The notes below the pieces were generated by a model. The model ran no database searches and was not told the DNA's origin. It saw nothing but the letters and a program-made list of their open reading frames with translations. Positions 24,451 through 35,400 of a DNA stretch of 64,000 bases are shown here, one piece after another. Positions within the stretch are counted from its first letter, which is position 1; the number at the start of each line of letters is the position of its first letter. The position numbers and the translations under genes were made by a program. Source of the stretch: Tigriopus japonicus (lineage: Eukaryota; Arthropoda; Copepoda; Harpacticoida; Harpacticidae); contig CM021320.1 in assembly GCA_010645155.1 (NCBI GenBank), positions 8,715,711 to 8,779,710 of the forward strand. Reading direction: 5' to 3'.

Positions 24451-26259
24451 TGTGCAATTCTTTTATGATATGTAGGTTGGTCAAGCTGCAAACTTACTAG
24501 AAGATTGGAAATAGAAATACTTGGCTGGCTTTGTGCTAATGAGACACCGTCATGCTGGTTCTGTCAACGTATGATTCACTATCCTTGTTAGTTTGAGGTG
24601 GAGTAATTTTTGGACGGATGGCAAGAATGTCCCACAAGGTCTCGTGTCCGACGAGCTAATGCTAAACTGTCTACTCGGTCTCGAACTCCTTCTCTGACTT
24701 AACTGGAGTCATCCAGTCAGTTCCGCGGACGGAAAGGATTCCAAAATGAGCTTTATCGCTCATTCTTCTTCGGCCCAAGGGCGCCCTGTCGTTCGTGAAA
24801 CGGTTTGGCGTCCCTTCGATCCTCTTCTTCTCGGTTCTTTACTCGAGCCCAATTCATTCCTGGAGGACAGACCTTCTTTGACAAGGAACAACGTGCACAA
24901 GAGCCTGCCTGGGCTTCTACGTGCACATAGAATTGCTTGATGTTGGAACAAGGATCCAAAAGAGGTCCCAGCGGAACAGATCGCGCTCGTGTGTTGAATA
25001 TGAAAGTGTGACGCTATATCTAAAGAAAAAAATGACTCCAAACGAGCCAGAGCGAATAGGTAAAGGCCTTAAAAAGGGGAAAATATGGGGACAAGATATT
25101 AGAAACTAACAAAACTTGGGCGCTCAAAAAGAGGTCTTTGTCAAAAGATCGATTTTGACACGTTGAGTTTTCTTAGCCATTAAAGTCAGAGCAAATAGCA
25201 ATTAATAAAAAGAAATGTTGCGGTGAATTTTAGATGCTATAAAGTGAGTGATTGGGGAACATGAGAAAAATGTGAGGTCTTGTTCCTTTTTTCGGGCTCA
25301 GTTTGCCTCAAATGATTTTGCTTTTAGAACTGACGGTGAAGATTCAAAGAGATATTAAGCTACGCATTTGTGCCTTTTCTGGTCACCCTGAAAGGAACAG
25401 GAGTCCTGATTCAATGGCCACCACGCTGGTTCTCGTTCCCAGTTCCTGGCAGTCAAAGCCATGATTGCATGGTACGTAAAGTATACATAGTGGGCTCCTT
25501 TTGGCCGGGATCTCGCCAGCAAATCCAGCGGACAGAGAACCGTGAAGTTGTTGTTCCTCCTTCACTGTTCCAACTATCTCTCGAGAGGAGTTCCTATTTC
25601 TCTTTAGAAGGAAATGCGGGGGTGCCTGTCTGCCTGCTGATCTCCGTGGGAGATGATGATATTTCTCGGAAAACTTGGCATTTCCCTGATGTACGGACGC
25701 TCTCTTGTTTCTGGGCTGAAATCTTCAGCTCCGATGGTTGTACTCTACTTTAGCGTAGTAAATAAGAGGATCGAGGGAGGCCTAAATCCAAGTCGCCATT
25801 ACCATTATCTCGATAATCCCAAAGGACCATGGCCATGTTATCATTTGACTGATGTTTTGTCAGTAGTGCTTGAGCAACAAGTCTTCTTATTACTTTTTAG
25901 TATGAGGGAAGGCTTTTGGATATGAGTATGATATTTGAGCTCATTGGTTTGACCAAGATTTGACATCGTATCCCCGCAACTTGTTCTTCAGTTTTTGGTC
26001 ACTGGATGGATGTTTCTATCTCACCAAATTCGATTAATCTTTTTTCTGGGCAGATAAGTTGGCCAACTTTTGATGAATTGGTAGTGACATCAGTTGTTCC
26101 AAGGCTCATAATTGCTTGGAGAACCCTGCGCCATTGTTTCGTCGCCATTGTTTCGTAATGCAATATGTTAACTTGATTCTCTTGCTAGGCTAGCTCTGTT
26201 GAAACTAAGATTATAAATAATGCTCTGATAATGTTTATTGTAAGTTTTTGACCAAACTA
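24451..26259. other. Intergenic: EF-hand upstream region and 3' side of the small secreted gene
   Basis: The EF-hand 5'UTR and promoter should lie just right of 24450, but I find no convincing TATA box. Open frames around 24750-25050 and 25370-25925 have no homologue or splice pattern that I recognise. Confidence 0.45.
26234..26239 (-). terminator. Polyadenylation signal (AATAAA, minus strand) of the small secreted gene
   Basis: TTTATT on the plus strand reads AATAAA, 21 bp beyond the stop codon at 26260-26262. The position suits a very short 3'UTR. Confidence 0.55.
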
Positions 26260-27755
26260 TCAGTAGAAACGGCGACGGCCAAAATATCTGCTTCGTCCAA
26301 AGAATCTGCCACGTCCTCTTCTGTATCCTCGACCGAATCGTCGTCCAAATCCGAAATATTGGGGTTCAGGGTCAGCCGACCTCTTCACAATAGGGGCCAC
26401 ATCGAAATCGGCCTCATCAAATGGTTCATAGGGATCGTCGAAGAAATCGGGAGCAGCATTGGCGACCACAACGGCCATGAGCAAAAAGCTGAGCTAAAGA
26501 AAAAATGGCATGTAAATTTGAGAAAATATGTCATCTGTATTTTCTTTATCTAAGATAGAAACCTTTGCTTAAAGAAAAGGAACAAGCAATAATTCAGGCC
26601 TCTTTGGGTTCAAAGAAGTGTTTTTCCCTCGAGTTCCAAAAGTAGCAAGGTGTTGGTGGTTATTGTTTATTGTGAATTCCATTGCAACACCAGTTGAAAA
26701 ATTTATTACTCTGAATATCAAAATGAGCTAAACTTTCTTCTTTACGCGAACCTGATTTCTTTTTCCTCTTTTCCTCCACATCTTGGACTCAGTGGCTTTC
26801 ATCAAAGAAACTGGATAACCACAGATAAACAATTTTGAGAATGACTTTGGCAGTGACATCAGATTTGTCCCATCTGATTGGCTACAATCCATCAAGGAGA
26901 GCAATTTCAATCGTCCCCAAAATACTGATAGCCCAACAAAGATGTCATGTGCGCCAATTCGACTACATTTTTATCTGATGGGATGCACAAATTTTGTGTC
27001 TGTTAGTGTCCAATTATTCAATGTTTTTGCCTTTTGCCTTTTCACTTCAAATAGTGATGGACCGAAAGCGTTTTCGGCCAAAATTTCGGTTTCGGCTTCG
27101 GTTATGCGTACCGAAACCGAAAGCAGACATGCACTATAAAGAATAGAGTTTGACAACAAAATATTTTTTGGGTCCCAAAACTTTGAAACGGAAATTTTCT
27201 GATTTTAACATTACGAATAAATTAGCTATTTGAATATTCAAAGTGAATTTTGTTCTTATATAAATTCTGAATCCAGTTGATTTCGATTTCGGTTTCGGTT
27301 AAGCCCTCTTTGAACCGAAACTTACGGTTTCAGTTTATCACCAACTTCAAATATCTCAAAATTAGTCGAACAGAGGCATTTGCAAGCACGTTTTTTTCAC
27401 AATTGTTTTCATCTCCCAAATTTGGAGAGCTTGTTATTTACAATAGTTTTAAATTCTTAATTTTTTACATGGGACTTAAACAAAATCTGTTTAACTTTGG
27501 AAATCCGATGCTTTTAGTGAATTGACGAGGAATCAAATCAGCGATGAAGTGACAGTAGTGAAAATAAAATTAAATTTCTTCAGATGATGAAGCAAAATAA
27601 TTGAGTAAGTAAAAACCAGCTAGGAGAAACTTGTGTATCTCGCTTTTGCACCAGAATAACTTCTTTTTCGACTGAAAACAACTACTTCAAAAAAATGAAT
27701 AAACATTCAAAGAAAAGAGAAATATAGGTCGAGAACTTACCACGAGGAGTTTCAT
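26260..27755 (-). CDS. Small secreted precursor, acidic pro-region and Arg/Gly/Phe/Tyr-rich cationic tail (82 aa)
   Basis: Exon 1 (27741-27755) encodes only MKLLV before a GTAAGT donor. Exon 2 (26260-26493) follows an acceptor CTTTAG in phase 0. Residues 1-18 form a strong signal peptide (LLVLSFLLMAVVVANA). Residues 20-41 are very acidic (DFFDDPYEPFDEADFD). A dibasic KR at 42-43 is a likely convertase site. The last 39 residues begin SADPEPQYFGFGRR and become strongly basic, with repeated FGR/YFGR/RGR units ending RRRFY. An acidic pro-part neutralising a cationic mature part is typical of antimicrobial peptide precursors. FGFGRR could instead yield an amidated neuropeptide, or the tail could be a cuticle or matrix peptide. 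There are no cysteines. TATA and polyA signals fit the model. Confidence 0.72.
26494..27740 (-). other. Intron of the small secreted gene
   Basis: A 1.25 kb phase-0 intron that carries a 292-bp hAT-type MITE at 27052-27343. Nothing else coding is recognised. Confidence 0.6.
27052..27343. mobile_element. hAT-type MITE with 8-bp target-site duplication
   Basis: The terminal repeats are TAGTGATGGACCGAAA (left) and the complement of TTTCAGTTTATCACCA (right). Multiple CCGAAA/TTTCGG sub-repeats lie beside both ends. It is flanked by perfect 8-bp duplications ACTTCAAA at 27044-27051 and 27344-27351, the length made by hAT transposases. It is non-coding and lies in the intron of the small secreted gene. 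Confidence 0.75.
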
Positions 27756-27814
27756 GATGAACACACGAGTTGAAATAACACTGATAAGTGATGCGTCTTT
27801 CAATGTCTTCTTCG

Positions 27815-27822
27815 CTTTTATA
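27815..27822 (-). promoter_or_regulatory. TATA box of the small secreted gene
   Basis: TATAAAAG on the minus strand lies 60-67 bp upstream of the ATG at 27755. This places transcription start about 30 bp upstream of the ATG and supports the tiny first exon. Confidence 0.55.
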
Positions 27823-29408
27823 TCCTAAGCAATTGTAATTGCGTAAATCGACCAGTTCTTTTTTCCGGCCATTTTTGCTACTTTAGAAGGAAAACTTTTT
27901 CTTCTGAACATGGAATGTTTGTGGCATCAAGGTTGAAATCATAGAAATCCACGGTGAAAAAATGCTGTACAAGACGTACCATCCGACAAACCAGTTTGGG
28001 AGTAATACCCTTACACAAGACTTACTTATACGAGGCAATTGTGGTTTTAAATAATCACAACTGAGGTACGCCTTATGACTGCAATTTCGATTTTAGAGCT
28101 AATGCACTGTAACTGGTTCTTGTTATTTAACTCAGTCTAGAAATGGGTTCTGTTGTGGTGATGGAGATGATTACATATAGTCACATTCCTGTTGTGGAAT
28201 TAAAACTAATAGCCTGGCCGAAGTACATTTGCATTATGTTAGGAGGAATACCAATATAATTTGCATGATATATGTGCCTTGTTGGTTGGCTTGTTCCAAT
28301 CTAGCAGGGTCCATGATTATGGAACCAACTGACAACTTTGGGTTTCTAATTTTAACCATAAATTTCCGATTGCCACTTCCCCCATTAAAATGAGCTCACC
28401 GAAGGAGAAAATCCAGGCCAACGCTGAAATTTTAAGCTTTTAAATCACTCAAAGTCAAGATAAAAGAAATTACTGTTTAGTCTATCGTCAAGGCAACACT
28501 TAGTTAGTTTACTATTGGTGCCTATATGTATTCGATTAATCCTTCAAAACGATCCTACTTGTGTTTGAACAATATCAATTATGCATCTTCTGTACGAACG
28601 TTCTCTTACATTGGTGATCCACGAACATGTGCGTGGTTGCTTCTCTTTCAAATAGAACTATTGTAGAGCTCTGCAGCAGATTTTGAAAACCATATGTCCT
28701 CCGGAAAGTCATAAAGAAGAACGCCTAAGGAGGCCAATTCCATCCTTTTTGTGCTTGTTTTGTTCCCTTTTCTTGTCAAAGAGTGGAACTGAGTTGTCGG
28801 GCCTCAAAATTCGACAACGAGGCTGGCAGGCTCTCGCAATATGATAAGTTATGGTTTCGGTTGGTGTGTTCCATACGTACATCAAGTAAATAGCTTTATC
28901 CTGACTTTCCCGACTCCTGTCCTTGTGTCCTGAAAGTTTAAGATCTAGATGGATCGCATAAAACTGGCGGTGCATGTTAGATGGAGTCAAGAAGGTCCTT
29001 ACACTACGATTTTATAACGTCATCTATGACGTCATAAATCTAATTTGTGGACAACAATGTGACCATGCCACCACTGAGTTCGGGCTAAATTGGTTTGTTT
29101 GATGGATTACACTTTCATAAAACATTTTACCACACCTAACATGGAAAGGATGACAAATGGACCCTGAAAAATGGTTGGTCACGTTTCAACAATTCAGCGT
29201 GAAAACCATATCAAAATGCCCGGCTTATTTTGAAATTAAGTGGTTGTCAAATATCCAGGTATAGAAGAATAGAAAGAAAGGAAACATGTTCCAGCCTTCA
29301 GAAAACCAATTCCACCGCAGCCAAACATGAAGAAGAGCTCAGAAAGGAAAGCCAGGTTCCTGACAAGCTGGAAAATATTTGTGGACCGACTAAAAAGAGA
29401 ATCCCAAA
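27823..29408. other. Divergent intergenic region between the small secreted gene and B9D1
   Basis: It contains the promoters of both genes. I see a CRE-like palindrome at 29008-29040 and no coding region. The open frame that starts at 29230 runs into B9D1 in another frame and is probably 5'UTR. I found no convincing RFX X-box, the usual ciliary-gene element, upstream of B9D1. Confidence 0.45.
29008..29040. promoter_or_regulatory. CRE-like palindrome upstream of B9D1
   Basis: TATGACGTCATA (29025-29036) contains a perfect TGACGTCA CRE/ATF site. It sits in a larger inverted repeat with ATAACGTCAT, about 370 bp upstream of the B9D1 ATG. Function is inferred only from the motif. Confidence 0.3.
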
Positions 29409-30158
29409 ATGGAATCGGGAAGTACGGTTTTTCTTCTCTCCGTTACGGGTCAAATAGCTTCAGCGGATTTTCCGGGAATGAATGACCTCTATTGCAAGCA
29501 TTGCTTTGTGGCAGGACAGGATTGGGCCGTAACGGGCGGACAAGAAGAAGGTATCAGCCAAATTGCCCGTGCTTCTTTAGATGGACAACGTCGGATTGTG
29601 TGGAACTTCCCATTGGATATCACCTTCCGCTCTACATCACCTTTCGGATGGCCCCAAATCGTCATCAGTGTCTTTGAGATGGACAGCTTTGGCAATGAAG
29701 TAATCCGTGGATACGGGGCCGTTCATATCCCATTGTCGCCAGGAACCCATAGTGCCAAAATCCCCATGTTTGTCCCAGAGTCATCGAGTCTGATCCAAAG
29801 ATTCACTGGAATGATCATGGGCAAACGTCCCGAATTTGTCGATGCCAGAGTTGTGGCCAGTGGTGAAGGCAGAGATGTGACCAGAGTCAATTCTCAAGGC
29901 TGGGTCAAGGTCCAATTCAACATCATCACCAAAGACTTGAAGCGATTGGGTTACGAACACTCGGCCTTGGGAGCCAATTCTGAGGTCAAGAATCAAGGCC
30001 CGAGTGAAGGAATGGGACTGCTGACCAAAACGAGTGGAAATGGGAGGTCGAAAAAGAAGACCAATGAGATTCTAGCCGGAGGAGGAGATGAAGAAGGTGA
30101 TCCTGACAGTGAGCGAAGAGGTTCCAACGATCAATCTTCAGTTCAAAATGTAAATTGA
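29409..30158 (+). CDS. B9D1: B9 domain-containing protein 1 (ciliary transition zone)
   Basis: B9D1 (MKSR-1) works with B9D2 and MKS1 in the tectonic/MKS complex that gates the ciliary transition zone. The single 249-aa exon aligns along its whole core with vertebrate B9D1 as I know it. Examples are [17 protein letters not shown] near the start, [88 protein letters not shown] and [16 protein letters not shown]. The B9 domain covers roughly residues 8-180. The last 60 residues ([25 protein letters not shown]) are a lineage-specific charged tail that makes it longer than the human protein (204 aa). The gene lacks introns, unlike its neighbours, so it may be a retroposed or streamlined copy, but it is intact. 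It lies downstream of an independent promoter. Confidence 0.97.
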   Translation: MESGSTVFLLSVTGQIASADFPGMNDLYCKHCFVAGQDWAVTGGQEEGISQIARASLDGQRRIVWNFPLDITFRSTSPFGWPQIVISVFEMDSFGNEVIRGYGAVHIPLSPGTHSAKIPMFVPESSSLIQRFTGMIMGKRPEFVDARVVASGEGRDVTRVNSQGWVKVQFNIITKDLKRLGYEHSALGANSEVKNQGPSEGMGLLTKTSGNGRSKKKTNEILAGGGDEEGDPDSERRGSNDQSSVQNVN

Positions 30159-30920
30159 GCTCAAGAGTCCACTGAAGGATTTCTATTCCAGAGGTTGAGA
30201 GACTTTTTACCTTGAACACCGTGATTGTCAATGTTAAGAAATGATAAAATTAAACTGCTTTCAAACACGCCGAGTGTCATAATTGTCATGAAATTTGTCA
30301 TTGGGTTTGGTATTTTGAATCTTGTAGGGTTTGTTCATGGTGACTTTGACTCAGCAAGCGTTCCAGTTGTTCTTGATCTCGTGGATGTAAGTTCCATTTC
30401 TTGCCATGTTTCGACAATTTGGCTGGAGCTGCTTGGCCAACTTTCCCGGGTACTCCAATATGTCTTTGTGCATTCGTATTGGAAATTGGTTTCAGATTTC
30501 CCAAGTCTCTTTGAGGTTCCTGCATTGAAGTGAGATCACGATTGAGAACTATGAATGGAGAATAGTGCTTAGAAAGGAACCACAGGGTAACTCCTAGAAA
30601 TCTGTGGCAACTCGTTAAAATCAAAACCGGTGTTACAATTCTAAAATAGTTTGAACTCCTCAGATCTTATGAAGGTTGCTTTGAAACTCAACTGTTAAAC
30701 ACGCTTGGCCAACATATATGAATTCTTGTTTTTTTTTTCAATTTCGTTTGATATGCCATTAAGAAAGTTTTCGCAGACTTGAAAAGTCCTTTGGAAACAA
30801 ACTATCATGAAACCTAGAACGGGCCCTCGTCAAAATACAATACTATTGTTAAGCACATGACTATAATGACCAATCCAATGAGGCATGATCTCTCAATAAG
30901 AAATATTTTGAAAAATCAAA
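30159..30920. other. Convergent spacer between B9D1 and the novel secreted gene
   Basis: 762 bp of AT-rich sequence holding two 3'UTRs. No canonical AATAAA was found for either gene close to its stop. Short open frames on both strands look random. Confidence 0.45.
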
Positions 30921-32429
30921 TTAAATCATTGTTTCCTTAATTTGTAAAACTCCTAGACGAAGATTTTTTGTAAGGTTTGAGTGTGCGCATATATGTTTAA
31001 GAGCCACCCTGTCTCTCAATAGAACTTGTTTCGAAACCTTGTGTGGGTTGAAGTACGGTTTTGGGATCCCATGTAGAACAGAGTTTTTGGGAATTTCCCC
31101 GTTTTTGAAGCTCGATATAGGAATAAAAAGCTTCCTCACTGAAAAAGGCAAGAAAAAAGCTTGAGTGAGAAACGGAACAATGGCAAATATTCAAGTAGTA
31201 ATTTCAAAAGAAAAACCTGGAAGGAACCCAATCAGAAGTTGAGGTGTGGTTGGTCTCACTTTTGGTGTGGTTGTCGATTCCTCTTTGGAGGTGACATTAG
31301 GAGATGCATGAATTTGGGATGTTATTTGATCCACCACTGCATTGTCCATATTTGCAGATGATTCTGAAGAAGACATATTGCTTATAACATAAGTAGTGAA
31401 GAACCGAAACAACTTCAGTCTCAAGTCAAAGGAAGGAAGTATTCCAACCCAGAATAGCTAAATAAAAAATACACGGCTATACATTTCAATTCCAGAATCG
31501 TTCTGATCACTGGTTTCGGGAAGGCAAATGGTGAATTTAGTTATCAGAATCACATTTTTCAAGCAATTAATCAAAAGCAACTTATTAGGTCTTAGCCTGG
31601 AGCTTTGTCTTTCCTCTTTAGGTGCTAATAAAAACCGATTATTAACTTCTTATCGTTGCCACTTGCAACTTTTGCTCTGAATATAATAAACTTTTGATGA
31701 ATTTGGAACTCTATAAACACACTCTATAAAAAATACGGAGCTGAAGGTTTTTATGCCTACTCTATCTTCCAAAATATTTTTGTAATAAATCCTTCATGTC
31801 AATATTTGCCTTTTTTATCTGACAAGATCAAAAAGCAACCTAGAACTAAACTGATCCAGGTCTATCACAAAAATGCCCTATGAAAAACACCTGTCAATGG
31901 GAGATTGTTTTCAAAATTGGAGGTTGCGTCGAGTCCTAAAAGGAAAAACAACATCAATCATTAAAATCAAGTTTACAGGCTAACATTTCATGATTAAACC
32001 TGTTTCGTATTCGTATTGCGCTTGCGTTGTTACTGATTCAGCGACAAGAGCTGAAATCATCGTGGAAACCTTTAACGAATCCATTGTGCCAGAACTTAAG
32101 GTCCCTTGGGAAGGTGGCAACGAGACTCCCAGGGGATCATCATCAAATGCCTGAGAGCTACTTTCCACTACTGAGATGCTCTTTGGAGCTTCCGAATGGT
32201 CGCCACTTTCAGAAGTCGTTTCATCCAAATGCAAGTTGTGTTGTGACTTGGGGGAAAAAGACACCAGAACCTCAGACGTTGGTGTTGATTCCCCAATCAC
32301 TCTTTCCTCGAGTGGCCAATCCAGTTGATGGTAGTAATCATAATAATCAGCCTCTTCAGTATCTTGAGAACTTGAGCACGTCTGGAGAAGAAACACCATC
32401 AAGATCACCAAATTGGTCAGACGACACAT
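30921..32429 (-). CDS. Unrecognised secreted Ser/Thr-rich protein, four exons, 279 aa
   Basis: I do not recognise this protein. The model joins exons 32000-32429, 31891-31935, 31217-31363 and 30921-31138. All three introns are phase 1 with GT-AG ends, and the acceptors are strong (CCTTTTAG, CTTCTTCAG, TTTTTCAG). Such agreement across four pieces is unlikely by chance. Residues 1-20 are a signal peptide (LTNLVILMVFLLQTCSSSQ). Next comes an acidic Tyr-rich patch (EEADYYDYYHQLDW), then a long Ser/Thr/Glu-rich region suited to O-glycosylation, including TTTPKVRPTTPQ. The final exon is different, being basic and non-repetitive. It is the least certain part and might be read from 3'UTR or continue elsewhere. 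There are only two cysteines after the signal. It could be a mucin-like or matrix protein. Confidence 0.5.
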
Positions 32430-35400
32430 TTCCGTTGCTCGCCAGAGACACTTAAAGAATCTGTTCTCAAGGACGGTGAAAAAGAATGCACTATTGTCTT
32501 GATCGAGAAAGGTGTAAACAGTTTCGCATTACCATGTTTTCTCCGGCATTGTCTTGAAGTATTCAGTTCATCCAAGAAAATTGTAAATAACAAAGAGGCC
32601 TTTTTGTATGTAGTACTACTACGAGTGCATGGATGCCTTTGAAGTGGCGAGAGAGGCATGAAATTGAGCATTCTGTCGATAACCATTTGAAGAGAGCGCG
32701 ACGACAGGAAGTTCAACTTGATATGATCAACATGCAAGAAAGGCTCTTTTGTTCTAGCTAACTTCATGCTCAATTCGAATGAGCTCGTCCATCATTATTG
32801 GCCATGTCCTTGGGAACATCAAAACAATTGCCATCCAGGACCGATCCTCAAAGATTTGCCGTATATTCCAGTTGGTTGAGCAATTTTTACTCCTCTTACA
32901 TTATGTCAGTCAGTCATTCAGTCTTGACTTGTCTTGAGTTATCTCAGGTGATAACACCCAGATGAGCTATTTTGTGCGATGCTTTGGTGAGTTTGATGGG
33001 AAAACATGCCGAGAAGAAACCATTATTCTTGATGGAGAACCTTGGCCTAGTCCGGGTGAACGAAACAAAAAACTTCAAAGTCACTTTTGTTTTGGTGGCC
33101 CCACTCACTCACTCACTATCTTCTTCACTCTTCACCTACCACGGCAGTTTTCGACCATACCAAGGACCATGTTCGACATGAAATTGGTCATAATCTATCC
33201 ATCATTTTTTCGCCTTCAGAGGGAAAGGAAACCAAAGCAGTTTGGGAGTAGCGCCAAAGAAATCTTCTTTGTCAGCGGGATCGCCTCATTCTCATCGCTC
33301 TTTGTCCAGGATCAGCTAGACCAACGAACCATTGGCATATCACGTCAGAATCTGAACGAGGTACAACATGTTCGGGTCTATTCGCGGGAATCTTTCGGGT
33401 TGTTTTTTCATGAGGAAAGGATCACGACTCAAACGAGTTGCATCTTGCCACCTCGAACTGGTAATAACCATCTTTGCACAAGGATAAACCATGAATCTGC
33501 GTTGGAATAAGAGTCAATAGAAACCATCATCAGTCGTTTGAAAGCCTTCTTCAACGGGAACAATGGTTAGGTTGTCCCTGTTGTCTCCGTTTGTTATGAT
33601 GGGCTGCTCCTATGGACGTGAGTGGCAATGATGATTGATGACCACTTTCTCTCTCGTCGAGGTTGGCCTAATGAAGACATTAGCACTCCGTCCACTACCC
33701 CATTCGATGATCATTGGGCAAACCTGCCCATTTTCTCGTGTTCAAAAACCCATACACGATCAGATCCAAAACGTCTGAAGCCCAACGACGACAAGGCTTA
33801 CACATCGAGATGACTGGCAAATATTGAGGGTAGATGGAGGAGGTATTGTCGGTTCTCTGGTTGAGATTTCTAGTGCCATTTGCTCTACATATCAGTCACG
33901 ATGTTGGTGGATGTTGGACACGTTTATTTGAAGTTTTTTTTTTCTCTGACCAAGGCATCATCCGTTTCTTGAAAGTGATTGCTGTTCGTAGATCCTTTGC
34001 ACACAAATCTCACTAGGGAGTCTTTCAAGAGTGCAAATCATTTGTCAGGATTATCCAATTTCAGGACCTAGTTTCCGGATGACATGTTCTTCGAAATGCA
34101 TTTCTGGGAATGGTCAGACAGTAGCTTTTGGAGAGACCGAATGAATCAAGTTTTAACCTGAGAGGTTCTAAGAGAAATCTAATCTAGTTTCAAGGTAGTC
34201 TCATAATAATCTATGACTTTTACATGCAACATAATGTTTAAATAAAAAGCGATTTTGCCTCCGAGGAATAAAGTTGTTTTTGACGCTGGCCACTTTAAGG
34301 GACAATTTTAAGCAAAGGGTCTCAAACTTTTTGATACAGAGTATCCTTGGCACTTCTTTAAGTGGCTCTTTAAACCACGCCATATCCAAGCCAAATAATT
34401 CTTATTGGGATACTTACTAAGAAATGGCTTTTAAAATGAATTTACACTTGTTGCAGTTTCATTGTGACTACCAAATTATAAATTTTGCCTAACTACATTT
34501 CTAAAAATATGCGCATGAATTAATTGGAGCTGAATTATTTGCCTTGGAAGTGGATATGTGAGCCTCAATAATAATACCTGATGAAATGTTGCATTCAGCA
34601 AAGAAGTGTTTGTTTTTTGCGAGCATTTAAAAAACAGCATAACTAATAATATAAAAAACGGATGTGAGGGCGTTTCTGAACAAAATGCTGGTCCCTTCTA
34701 GCTCATTACTTTCAATTAGTATTTTCATCAGTATTCTACTATTGGATTCATAACAACATCTCTAGTTCTTGCAATTGTTAATTTTATTCAAATCAGTAAG
34801 CGTGGGAATTCAATGCAAATAAAACACCCCTGAAATATGCTTCAAAATGCAAATAAAAGTTCAAATGAATTCATATTTATTGGGGACATTTAAGTATTAT
34901 TTTGTTTTTTTTCGGGTCTGGGTTGTTGATTCAAGACTAGCGTCTCTATTCAACACTGATGAGAAAAGTGAGGATTAAAAAGTTTTTCTTAGCTCTTTTG
35001 GCAGTTTGCCACAAAAAACCTATTTGGGGTTTTGGAACTTATTTTGAATTACTTTTTGCTCTTTATAGAAATTTGAAATGTTTTTTGATGTTTTTCCGAC
35101 AAAAAAACTTTTTTTAAAATTTTAATGCGATCTAAACAAAAGGTTGTCAATTTTTTCTAGGTTCTAGAAAAAAAACGAAATTTTCTTGATCTAAAATTGA
35201 GGACAAAAAAAATTATCCGGCTGAAAAAATAAGATAAACAAAATATATTTTGCCCTATTGACAAATTGAGACAAGAAAACGTTTTTGGTCATTTTTTGTA
35301 AAGAAAAAAAAGATATTCGTTCATTTATATGTGGCAAAAACTTTATTTCTATTTTTTGACTGAAAAAAAACTTTTGTGTCCATAATTCCAAGTGGAAACT

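Noticed and set aside
29150..29408. Possible RFX X-box upstream of B9D1 (GTTGGTCACGTTTCAAC region)
   Set aside because: It only loosely resembles the GTNNCC-N-RGNAAC consensus. The left half lacks the CC pair.
32962..33510. Plus-strand open frame of 182 codons upstream of the Kazal gene
   Set aside because: No signal peptide, family motif or splice-compatible neighbour. The composition is mixed and the frame may be open by chance. Transcript data would be needed.
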